5,324 bases of DNA from JAAYQU01 sp037441445 (lineage in GTDB: Bacteria; Bacteroidota; Bacteroidia; Bacteroidales; Salinivirgaceae): the NCBI GenBank assembly GCA_037441445.1, contig JBBISE010000002.1, positions 1 to 5,324 on the forward strand, written 5' to 3'. The notes below the pieces were generated by a model. The model saw nothing but the letters and a program-made list of their open reading frames with translations, did not search any database and was not told the origin of the DNA. Made by a program: the position numbers and the translations under genes. Below, one piece after another: positions 1 to 5,324 of the stretch; position 1 is the first letter of the stretch; each line of letters starts with the position of its first letter.

Positions 1-213
1 TTTCTTGTCTTTTATTTACTCTACAGAAGGCACGGAAGTTTGAAAAGAGAACTCGGTGTGAAAACACCTTTTGAAGCAGTTGAAAAGTGGTACGAACTCA
101 GCCCGGAAATTTTTTCAGAAAAACCACTGCAGTTTAAAAATAAAGTATTAACTTTGCAACAGAAATTTAAATCAAAGCAAGATTGTTTTAACCAACAACC
201 TTATGAAACTTGA
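1..213 (+). CDS. IS481-type transposase, C-terminal fragment (5' end outside window)
   Basis: Frame 1 is open from the left edge to a TGA at 211-213, giving 70 residues with no start codon needed. The fragment contains YRRHGSLKRELGVKTPFEA followed by a KWYEL-PEIF segment. This matches the end of the integrase-core (DDE, rve) domain in IS481-like transposases, where an 'HG-L---TP-EA' motif follows the catalytic glutamate. The three catalytic acidic residues would lie upstream, outside the window. The enzyme would cut and join the ends of its own insertion sequence. The C-terminal tail is lysine- and glutamine-rich. The stop is only 7 bases from the stop of the convergent nuclease gene, so very little room is left for the element's right end. 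Whether the gene is intact cannot be judged here. A phage- or transposon-type integrase with the same core fold is the alternative. Confidence 0.8.
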   Translation, partial: FLVFYLLYRRHGSLKRELGVKTPFEAVEKWYELSPEIFSEKPLQFKNKVLTLQQKFKSKQDCFNQQPYET

Positions 214-220
214 CACTTAC

Positions 221-322
221 CTATTCTAAAAAGGAAATTTCCTCGGCACTCAATCCCGTTTCCTTTATTATGTCAGTCATGGGCTCGCCGTACTTTTTCA
301 TTTTCAATGCAAGTTTTAGCAT
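221..322 (-). other. Possible internal small ORF: C-terminal 33 residues of the Rpn nuclease
   Basis: Met296 of the nuclease is an ATG at 322-320 preceded by AAAAGGAAGCC, which gives an AGGA core close to the start in an A-rich context. Starting there would make a 33-residue protein of exactly the tail after the heptad repeats. Internal translation of a small C-terminal protein that blocks the full-length nuclease is reported for some enterobacterial rpn genes. Applying it here is inference. Bacteroidetes depend little on Shine-Dalgarno pairing, and a purine-rich lysine/glutamate coding stretch produces AGGA by chance. Confidence 0.22.
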
Positions 323-1207
323 GGCTTCCTTTTCGCGGTGTTTGGCTTCTTCCTTTTGCCTTCTTTCTTCTTCTTTTTGTCTTCGTTCTTCTTCTTCCCG
401 TATCCTAGCTTTTTTCAATTGTGGTAAAAACAGTTGTTCCGCTTTGGCAAATCCATCCAGCTCAGCAGTGTCTAAGGAACTTTTAAGGTCGCGATAATAT
501 TTTAAACTGTCTTCGTAGGCCTGACGGTCGGTGGGGCTTAGGTTGTGAAACTCGGCAATCTTGAACACTTTTTGGAATATTTTGTCTTTGATCTTCTCAG
601 GTTTGCGGTCGAATCGTTCCATATTTTTTAAAACGTACAGCCATTGATCCAGACGTGTCTCCAGCTGGTCGATGGTCTTGTCGAAGTTGGGAATTTGTAC
701 AAAAATATAATTCAACTTGTCATAAAACACCTTTTGTGTGGTTTTGTCGAACAGTTGTACGCGGTTAACAATGGGTTTCAGCTTCTCCTCATCATCAAAC
801 GTAAAGTCCAGGACAGCCACGGCGAAGACGGCTTTCAGCTGATAGTCCCACTCTTTCCCTTTAGGAGCTTGTTCCTGAATGGGAAAAGTAGAATAGAAAA
901 GTGTCCGGTCTTTGAAAAATTTCTGTTTGGCCTTTTGCATCTCCACAATGAACTTCTCTCCTTTTTCGTTTTCGCAATAAAGATCAAAAACAACACTCCT
1001 ATCCAATGTAGATGTTCCCAGATGGTTTGTTTTCTTATAAGTCAGGTTCTTAATCTGTATGTTTTGCTCTAAAAGCAATTGGTTCAGAAAATCAATCAGT
1101 AAATCTTTATTGGGCTCCTCACCAAAAATCTTTTTAAACCCAAAATCGGTAAACGGGTTAATGAATATTTTAGGAGCATCCGGATTGTTTTTTTTTGACC
1201 TGGCCAT
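221..1207 (-). CDS. Rpn family PD-(D/E)XK nuclease (recombination-promoting nuclease/putative transposase)
   Basis: A 328-residue protein. It opens with the family hallmark NPFTDFGFKKIFGEEPNKD (residues 17-35), then the nuclease core: FDLYCENEKGEKFIVEMQ at 74-91, with Asp75 and the Glu89-x-Gln91 pair that replaces E-x-K in this group (PDDEXK_2, PF12784). Family members such as E. coli RpnA are DNA endonucleases that promote RecA-independent recombination, and some have been linked to phage defence. Residues 265-295 are a highly charged, probably helical stretch with a tandem ERRQKEE heptad. The end (GEPMTDIIKETGLSAEEISFLE) is the short helix-turn-helix-like tail usual in the family. The frame extends 23 codons further up to 1276. 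I chose the ATG at 1207 because the added residues do not look like the family, and because a TAnnTTTG box lies between the two starts. Length and both ends look complete. It is divergent from the next gene and convergent with the transposase fragment. The DNA target is not predictable. Confidence 0.88.
   Translation of the reverse strand: MARSKKNNPDAPKIFINPFTDFGFKKIFGEEPNKDLLIDFLNQLLLEQNIQIKNLTYKKTNHLGTSTLDRSVVFDLYCENEKGEKFIVEMQKAKQKFFKDRTLFYSTFPIQEQAPKGKEWDYQLKAVFAVAVLDFTFDDEEKLKPIVNRVQLFDKTTQKVFYDKLNYIFVQIPNFDKTIDQLETRLDQWLYVLKNMERFDRKPEKIKDKIFQKVFKIAEFHNLSPTDRQAYEDSLKYYRDLKSSLDTAELDGFAKAEQLFLPQLKKARIREEEERRQKEEERRQKEEAKHREKEAMLKLALKMKKYGEPMTDIIKETGLSAEEISFLE
347..388 (-). repeat. Tandem 21-bp repeat encoding two ERRQKEE heptads in the Rpn nuclease
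   Basis: Two adjacent 21-bp units (347-367 and 368-388) differ at 3 of 21 positions and encode the same seven residues, ERRQKEE, at residues 274-280 and 281-287. All three differences are silent. The preceding seven residues (ARIREEE) may be a decayed third copy. The plus strand here is almost pure pyrimidine. Because the unit is a multiple of three, gain or loss of a copy would keep the frame and only change the length of the charged helix. Confidence 0.8.
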
Positions 1208-1225
1208 GACACGTTCAAATTTCAA

Positions 1226-1233
1226 CAAAAATA
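1226..1233 (-). promoter_or_regulatory. Candidate -7 box for the Rpn nuclease gene
   Basis: On the minus strand this reads TATTTTTG, an exact fit to the Bacteroidetes -7 consensus TAnnTTTG. It ends 18 bases before the ATG at 1207, so the leader would be about a dozen bases long. That supports the 1207 start over the one at 1276. No clear TTTG -33 element sits at the usual spacing, and the region is AT-rich, so a chance match is possible. Confidence 0.35.
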
Positions 1234-1258
1234 CGAAATTCCGCCCAAAATGTTTTGT

Positions 1259-1266
1259 TAATTTTG
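1259..1266 (+). promoter_or_regulatory. Candidate -7 box for the small outer-membrane protein gene
   Basis: TAATTTTG matches TAnnTTTG exactly and lies 48 bases before the ATG at 1315, leaving a leader of roughly 40 bases. A TTTG -33 partner at normal spacing is not evident. It lies upstream of the candidate nuclease promoter in the same divergent gap, so the two transcripts would be made away from each other. Confidence 0.38.
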
Positions 1267-1314
1267 CAAAAAGCACCGATATTCGCGCTTGAATTTATAT
1301 TATCATAACATCAA

Positions 1315-1878
1315 ATGAATACGGTGAAACTTCTGTCCGTGATCTTATTTATTTTGTCCATAGGAGAGAATTATTGTGTCGGACAAAGTGCTGATTACAA
1401 GTCCCGAAACTTTGGATTGGCTTATCAATTTTCCTACAACAACAATACAGCGCACCATAGAATACCCCTGTATTGGAATCCGAACAGACATCTCTTTTTC
1501 CTGGGACCCCAACGCACTTCGGTCATAAAGCCCTTGGGAGATCCCATTGATGATTATGAAAATGAAAGCTATGGGTTGAATGCTGGTTGGCAATACACTT
1601 TTAAAGATATTGGCAATAACATGCGCTTGTTTTTCCAATATGAGTTTACCTATTACCAAATAAAGAAAATAGAACATCAACTGGGGCCACCCGTCTCAAC
1701 CGAACATACCTTAAGTAGATTAGAGAATTCTCTTTCCGCCGGCGTAAGTGTTTGTCTATTTGAGCGATTGTTTTTAAAATCAAATGTGGGATTTGGTTCG
1801 GGGAGCGGTTTTTTCCTTTTGCTTGATGACAATGCATTCGTTACAGCCAATGTGGGAATCTACATTTCGGTTTTTTGA
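1315..1878 (+). CDS. Secreted, probably outer-membrane beta-barrel protein of unknown function
   Basis: A 187-residue protein. Residues 1 to about 24 form a signal peptide: Lys5, a hydrophobic run LLSVILFILSI, then a likely cleavage after VGQ. The cysteine at 21 is not in a convincing lipobox, so signal peptidase I is favoured. The rest is rich in aromatic residues and alternating polar/apolar segments (FGLAYQFSY at 33-41, YGLNAGWQYTF at 86-96, MRLFFQYEFTYY at 103-114, LSAGVSVCLFERLFLKSNVGFG at 140-161). It ends in ANVGIYISVF, with the terminal Phe typical of outer-membrane barrels. The length suits a small eight-stranded barrel. I recognise no specific family and assign no role. It is transcribed divergently from the nuclease and convergently with the hydroxylase, with no shared operon. 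The ATG is the first in frame and fits the signal peptide. Confidence 0.72.
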   Translation: MNTVKLLSVILFILSIGENYCVGQSADYKSRNFGLAYQFSYNNNTAHHRIPLYWNPNRHLFFLGPQRTSVIKPLGDPIDDYENESYGLNAGWQYTFKDIGNNMRLFFQYEFTYYQIKKIEHQLGPPVSTEHTLSRLENSLSAGVSVCLFERLFLKSNVGFGSGSGFFLLLDDNAFVTANVGIYISVF

Positions 1879-1901
1879 TACCGCGAATGAAGAACCAGAG
1901 T

Positions 1902-1940
1902 AAGGAAAAGGAGCGGTTCGGATTTTTGCTCAACCACTCC
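1902..1940 (-). terminator. Intrinsic terminator for the molybdenum hydroxylase gene
   Basis: Read on the minus strand, GGAGTGGTT (1940-1932) pairs over its full nine positions with AACCGCTCC (1918-1910), including one G-U wobble, around a 13-base loop. The run TTTTCCTT (1909-1902) follows directly. It begins 36 bases after the hydroxylase stop. On the plus strand the wobble becomes a C-A mismatch and no T-run follows closely, so the hairpin works mainly for the leftward transcript. Confidence 0.58.
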
Positions 1941-1976
1941 CCGAAATTTCGTATTTTGTTACCAAAAGTGCTGTAC

Positions 1977-4526
1977 TCATTTCCTGGCCATAGGTAGTTT
2001 TGTCCTTCGGACACCATCGAAATTGTAAAGAGCACAGGCGACGGCAGCGGCTGTCGGGACCAGCCCAATTTCGCCAATGCCTTTGGCCCCATAAGGACCA
2101 ACCGGATCGGTTACTTCTACGCCTTTGACTACAATTTCGGGGGTTTCGTGTGCTCGCAGAATTTGTAAATCGCGCATTTTATCGCTTACCAAATAACCAT
2201 CTTTCATGGGCAGGTCTTCCGTAAGGGCGTATCCCAATCCCATGTGCACGCCGCCATGAATTTGACCTTCGAAAAGCATGGGGTTCATTATTTTACCGGC
2301 ATCGTGGGCGGCAACTATCTTTTCAATGCTGCCCTTCTCGTCTAAAATACAAAGTTGTGCAGCGTAGCCGTAGGAGTAATGTGTTTTCTGTTCAACGCCG
2401 GGCGTTCCCGGTTTGGTTGTCCAGTCGCACACATACTGTCCCCGATAGGTTTTTCCGGCCAGTTTTTCCAGCGAATGGGTTTGTAAATCGGCTTTTAAGG
2501 TTTTGCAAGCGTTTATGATGGCTAAACCCAGCAGCGCTGTGCCCCGCGACGAGGTTGTCATTCCGGTTTCAATACCGGCCTCGGTATCTACTTCCACTTC
2601 AACGAAGTTGGGATCGATTCCGGTTTCCTGACAAAGCGTTTGCAATGCCATGGAGTGAACGCCTTGTCCCATCTCGGTCCATCCGTGTTTTATAATGACT
2701 TTTGTGGATGAAATAATCCCTATAATAACCTTCGATTCGTCAATCATCCCGTTACCTACGCCCGAGTTTTTTATGGCGCAGGCAATTCCGGCAAATTTAG
2801 CTTTATAGAAGTCGTCCTTAATGGCTTCCAGACAGGCCTGAATGCCAACGCCATAGACTTTCTGTCCGGTTGACGTTGCCAAACCATCGCGTAAAGCGTT
2901 GTCATAACGAATCTTCCACCGATCGAACCCTGCCTGATAGCAAATATCATCAATGCACGATTCCAGGGCAAAGGCAACCTGGTTTGCACCAAAACCCCGC
3001 ATGGCACCACAAGGGATATTGTTGGTGTACACAGTCTTGGCTTCGATGTCCACGTTGGGGACGTAATATCCCGCGGTGGCATGCCCTGCCACACGTTCCA
3101 ATACTTTTGTCCCAACGGAGGCATATGCTCCGGTGTCGCCTAAAGCCCTGAGGCGCAAACCAATGAGTTTACCGTTTTTGTCGGCTGCCAACTCCATGTC
3201 CATATAAACCGGGTGGCGTTTTGGGTGCATGCGTAGCGATTCAGGCCGGCTTAACGATACTTTAACGGGTGTTTTCAATGTCCAGGCAAACAGGGCGGCA
3301 TAGCCCTGAACGGTTAAATCCTCTTTTCCTCCAAACCCGCCACCGTTGGGAACCAGAATCACGCGGACTTTTTGTTCCGGCAGGCCCAGGATAGCAGCAA
3401 TTTGCATCCGGTCAACATAAACACCTTGTCCCTGACTGTGAACAACAATGCCGTCTGCTCTGTCGGGATGGGCCACCGCCGATTCTTTTTCCATGAAGGC
3501 GTGTTCAATCCGTTGGGTTTCAAAATGTCCTTGGGCTACAAAATCAGCCTTTTGAAACGCCTCATCGGCATTGCCCACGGTAAATGATGTGGTGCTGAAA
3601 TTGTTTGGCTTTCCCTGATGTACGGGGGCACCGTCAATGGCCCTGTAAACATCGGTTTCGGGTTTCAGTACTTCGTATTCAATTTCAATTAGCTTTGCTG
3701 CTTCGCGGGCAATGGCTTCGGTTTCGCCAACCACTCCCGCTATAACATCGCCAATGAAATGGGTTGTTTCTCCTTCGTCAATCATCACGTACTGGTCTTT
3801 GTAAATCAGACCAATTTTGTGATCGCCGGGTATATCCTTTGCCGTAAATATTTTGTGTACTCCCTTAATTTGTAGCGCTTTGGAAATATCAATTTTCTTC
3901 ACCACGGCTTTCGGGTGATCGCTAAAACGCAGCGCTCCAAACAACATTCCATCGAGGTAGATATCCTCGGTGAATTTTCGTTGCCCAATAGCAGTTTCAT
4001 ATGCCCCGTATTTGGGGTGCGGCACTCCAATCCTGGCGCTGGTTTTGTTCAGTTCAATGGTTTGTTTTGCCCGCAACGCTTCGGCTGTCGATAAAATGGA
4101 TTCTTCAATTTTTTTGTATCCGGTGCAACGGCAAAGGTGCCCTTTAATGGCTTGCCGCACTTCGTCGATGGTGGGATTGGGATTTTTCTCCAAAAGGATT
4201 TTGGTCCGGCTAATAAATCCCGGGATGCAAAATCCACATTGCACTGCCCCCAGGTTGACAAACGTTTTGGCAATGGTGTCGCGGACATATTCCGGAAACC
4301 CTTCCATGGTAAACACGTTGGCTCCTTCGAGTTGTGTCATTTTTGTAACACAGGCTAATTTTGCGTTCCCGTCAATTTCGACGGTACAGGCACCACATAC
4401 GGCTTGTCCCGAGCAACCGTCTTTGGCGGCAGTCAGATGTTTATCGTTTCTTAAAAAATCGAGGAGGGTACGGCTTGCATCGCCGGAATAATTTACCGTT
4501 GTTGAATTTAGGGTGAATGTTATCAT
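1977..4526 (-). CDS. Molybdenum hydroxylase with fused [2Fe-2S] domains, selenium-dependent xanthine dehydrogenase-like
   Basis: An 849-residue cytoplasmic oxidoreductase of the xanthine oxidase family. Such enzymes hydroxylate a purine, other N-heterocycle or aldehyde at a Mo-molybdopterin site and pass electrons through two [2Fe-2S] clusters. Residues 1-60 are a plant-type ferredoxin fold with Cys38, Cys44, Cys47 and Cys59. Residues 70-150 are the all-helical cluster domain with Cys97, Cys100, Cys132 and Cys134 (QCGFC, LCRCTGY). The a/b hammerhead domain covers about 165-300, then the two cofactor domains: GGGFGGKE at 395-402, CGAMRGFG at 506-513, EMGQGVH at 618-624, and GPYGAKGIGEIG at 810-821 with the expected catalytic base Glu819. 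There is no FAD domain. The fused layout and the C-terminal 'DP-GPYGAKG-GEIGLVPTA' with 'FDG-RR' resemble selenium-dependent xanthine dehydrogenases (TIGR03311 type). A Desulfovibrio-like aldehyde oxidoreductase, with the same domain order, is the alternative. The selenium in such enzymes is a cofactor atom, not selenocysteine. I start at the ATG (4526); the 16-codon upstream extension begins with GTG and precedes the normal ferredoxin-domain start. The gene stands alone here. Confidence 0.85.
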   Translation of the reverse strand: MITFTLNSTTVNYSGDASRTLLDFLRNDKHLTAAKDGCSGQAVCGACTVEIDGNAKLACVTKMTQLEGANVFTMEGFPEYVRDTIAKTFVNLGAVQCGFCIPGFISRTKILLEKNPNPTIDEVRQAIKGHLCRCTGYKKIEESILSTAEALRAKQTIELNKTSARIGVPHPKYGAYETAIGQRKFTEDIYLDGMLFGALRFSDHPKAVVKKIDISKALQIKGVHKIFTAKDIPGDHKIGLIYKDQYVMIDEGETTHFIGDVIAGVVGETEAIAREAAKLIEIEYEVLKPETDVYRAIDGAPVHQGKPNNFSTTSFTVGNADEAFQKADFVAQGHFETQRIEHAFMEKESAVAHPDRADGIVVHSQGQGVYVDRMQIAAILGLPEQKVRVILVPNGGGFGGKEDLTVQGYAALFAWTLKTPVKVSLSRPESLRMHPKRHPVYMDMELAADKNGKLIGLRLRALGDTGAYASVGTKVLERVAGHATAGYYVPNVDIEAKTVYTNNIPCGAMRGFGANQVAFALESCIDDICYQAGFDRWKIRYDNALRDGLATSTGQKVYGVGIQACLEAIKDDFYKAKFAGIACAIKNSGVGNGMIDESKVIIGIISSTKVIIKHGWTEMGQGVHSMALQTLCQETGIDPNFVEVEVDTEAGIETGMTTSSRGTALLGLAIINACKTLKADLQTHSLEKLAGKTYRGQYVCDWTTKPGTPGVEQKTHYSYGYAAQLCILDEKGSIEKIVAAHDAGKIMNPMLFEGQIHGGVHMGLGYALTEDLPMKDGYLVSDKMRDLQILRAHETPEIVVKGVEVTDPVGPYGAKGIGEIGLVPTAAAVACALYNFDGVRRTKLPMARK

Positions 4527-4581
4527 GATTGTTTCTTTAGTCTTCGATAAAGGCTTTATGCGAATATTCGGCACGGGTAGT

Positions 4582-4617
4582 CAAAGTTACGCACTTTTTG
4601 TCATTTTTTGCCACAAA
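4582..4617 (-). promoter_or_regulatory. Promoter of the molybdenum hydroxylase gene
   Basis: On the minus strand TAACTTTG (4589-4582) matches the Bacteroidetes -7 consensus exactly, and a TTTG (4617-4614) lies upstream with a 24-base spacer, a few bases longer than usual. Transcription would start near 4575, leaving a leader of about 48 bases before the ATG at 4526. This is too short for a molybdenum-cofactor or purine riboswitch. Confidence 0.48.
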
Positions 4618-4618
4618 C

Positions 4619-4649
4619 TTGACTTTTTCTTACGAATTGGCTACCTTTA
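4619..4649 (+). promoter_or_regulatory. Promoter of the interrupted surface-protein gene
   Basis: TTG (4619-4621), a 20-base spacer, then TACCTTTA (4642-4649), which fits TTTG/TAnnTTTG in all but the last base and has good spacing. The start of transcription would fall near 4655, about 30 bases before the ATG. Its -33 element directly abuts that of the divergent hydroxylase promoter. Confidence 0.5.
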
Positions 4650-4684
4650 TGTGTGCAATTGATAACCATTAAAACAATAATGCT

Positions 4685-5324
4685 ATGAACCAGTTTACAA
4701 CTCTTGTCTGTCTGCTGTTGTTTACCGCAGCAACGGCCTTAGCTCAGGTTCCTCATAAATTTTCCTATCAGGCGTCTGTTCGTGGGGAAAATGGAGGTGT
4801 TCTTGTAAATTAATCCCTGGAAGTGAAAATTCAGCTTCGTAAAATAACCCCCGACGGATTGGTGGTATATTCCGAGGAGCACCAAACCACATCCAACGCA
4901 TCGGGAATTATTTCGTTGGTTGTTGGAAACGGAATAGCGCAAACAGGAAACATTACCGAGGTACCATGGAACGAACCGGTTTTCGTTCAGGTTGATATAA
5001 AACTTAGTGGCCAAACGGCCTATACCACTATGGGTGTATCCCAAATCCTGGCAGTTCCCTATGCCATTAAATCGGGCGACGCCATTCAAGGTGGGAGCGT
5101 GGAAGGAAATACGGCCACCTTTGCGGGAAACCAATGGGCCGGAACCAGTCAGGTAAACCTTTCAACCAACAGGGTTGAAGTAAAAGCGCTGGAGGGGCGC
5201 CACCCAAACGAGCCTATTTTTGTTGTAAGAAACCTGAATGGCGAAATTGTTTTTGCGGTCTATGAAACGGGGGTCAGGATCAATATTGACGATAGTGATT
5301 CCCGTGCCGAAAAAGGCGGTTTTG
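4685..5324 (+). pseudogene. Secreted surface protein gene interrupted by an in-frame TAA (3' end outside window)
   Basis: The ATG at 4685 begins a clear signal peptide (MNQFTTLVCLLLFTAATALA, cleavage likely after ALA at 20), then VPHKFSYQASVRGENGGVLVN and a TAA at 4811-4813 (codon 43). The same frame stays open for the remaining 170 codons to the window edge and continues the same protein: SLEVKIQLRK, VVYSEEHQTT, SGIISLVVGNG, ILAVPYAIKSG, then EPIFVVRNLNGEIVFAVY and a GVRI-IDD-DSRAEKGGF segment. This is a common Bacteroidetes layout: an N-terminal beta-rich domain followed by a stalk/fibre-like region in large exported proteins. Related proteins usually have 'NQS' at this point, so CAA to TAA is the simplest explanation. 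As it stands only a 42-residue stub, about 22 after cleavage, would be made. The first downstream in-frame ATG (5030) lacks a signal peptide. A sequencing error or readthrough would restore the gene. The promoter looks intact. Function unknown, perhaps adhesion. Confidence 0.75.

Noticed and set aside
644..1072. 142-codon open frame on the plus strand inside the nuclease region
   Set aside because: It lies antisense to a well-supported Rpn nuclease, has no recognisable domain and its composition looks like a frame shadow.
1208..1276. Longer N-terminus for the Rpn nuclease starting at 1276
   Set aside because: The extra 23 residues are not family-like, and a TAnnTTTG box falls within this extension, so the ATG at 1207 is a better start.
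1942..1953. Near match (11 of 12) between TACGAAATTTCG on the minus strand here and TACGAAATTCCG at 1232-1243
   Set aside because: It is a short AT-rich similarity between a convergent gap and a divergent gap. A chance match is the simplest reading and no third copy was noticed.
1977..4526. Selenocysteine in the selenium-dependent-type hydroxylase
   Set aside because: No in-frame TGA lies inside the gene. Selenium in this enzyme group is a labile cofactor atom and is not encoded.
4527..4574. Longer N-terminus for the hydroxylase starting with GTG at 4574
   Set aside because: The ferredoxin-like domain normally starts right at the sequence following the ATG at 4526. The extension has no domain role and uses a rarer start codon.
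4527..4590. Molybdenum-cofactor or purine riboswitch in the hydroxylase leader
   Set aside because: The predicted leader is only about 48 bases and shows no multi-stem structure. Known riboswitches of these classes need more sequence.
4739..5134. 131-codon open frame on the minus strand across the surface-protein region
   Set aside because: It is antisense to sequence that clearly encodes the continuation of the surface protein. It has no family resemblance and no upstream promoter that I can see.

Overview
The window looks like chromosomal DNA of a Bacteroidota (Bacteroidetes) bacterium, probably an anaerobic or marine member of the Bacteroidales/Marinilabiliales type. The phylum is inferred from promoter-like TAnnTTTG boxes upstream of genes, the lack of strong Shine-Dalgarno sites, and a secreted protein with the 'KFSYQA-VR ... 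VPYAIK ... FVVRN-GE-VFAVYE-GVRI' layout common in Bacteroidetes surface proteins. The finer placement is a guess.

Layout, left to right. (1) 1-213, + strand: the C-terminal 70 residues of an IS481-type DDE transposase entering from the left edge. (2) 221-1207, - strand: a complete Rpn-family PD-(D/E)XK nuclease (recombination-promoting nuclease/putative transposase family) with a charged heptad-repeat tail. Its stop lies 7 bases from the transposase stop. (3) 1315-1878, + strand, divergent from the nuclease: a small secreted, probably outer-membrane beta-barrel protein of unknown function. (4) 1977-4526, - strand: a large molybdenum hydroxylase carrying two [2Fe-2S] clusters and the molybdopterin domain in one chain, most like selenium-dependent xanthine dehydrogenase. 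A good intrinsic terminator lies in the convergent gap after it. (5) 4685 to the right edge, + strand, divergent from the hydroxylase: the 5' part of a secreted surface-protein gene broken by an in-frame TAA at codon 43. The same frame is otherwise open to the window edge.

The genes do not form one operon; each is transcribed alone or divergently from its neighbour. The left part (transposase remnant plus Rpn nuclease) has a mobile/accessory flavour. The hydroxylase is the only clear metabolic gene. It is an oxidoreductase without its own FAD domain, and no FAD subunit, cofactor-maturation gene or selenium gene is beside it here, so partners must be encoded elsewhere. I see no RNA genes, CRISPR array, or convincing new multi-gene system. 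The points most worth checking are the ochre codon in the surface-protein gene, a possible internal start in the Rpn gene that would make a small C-terminal protein, and the unusual spacing of the first iron-sulfur motif in the hydroxylase.
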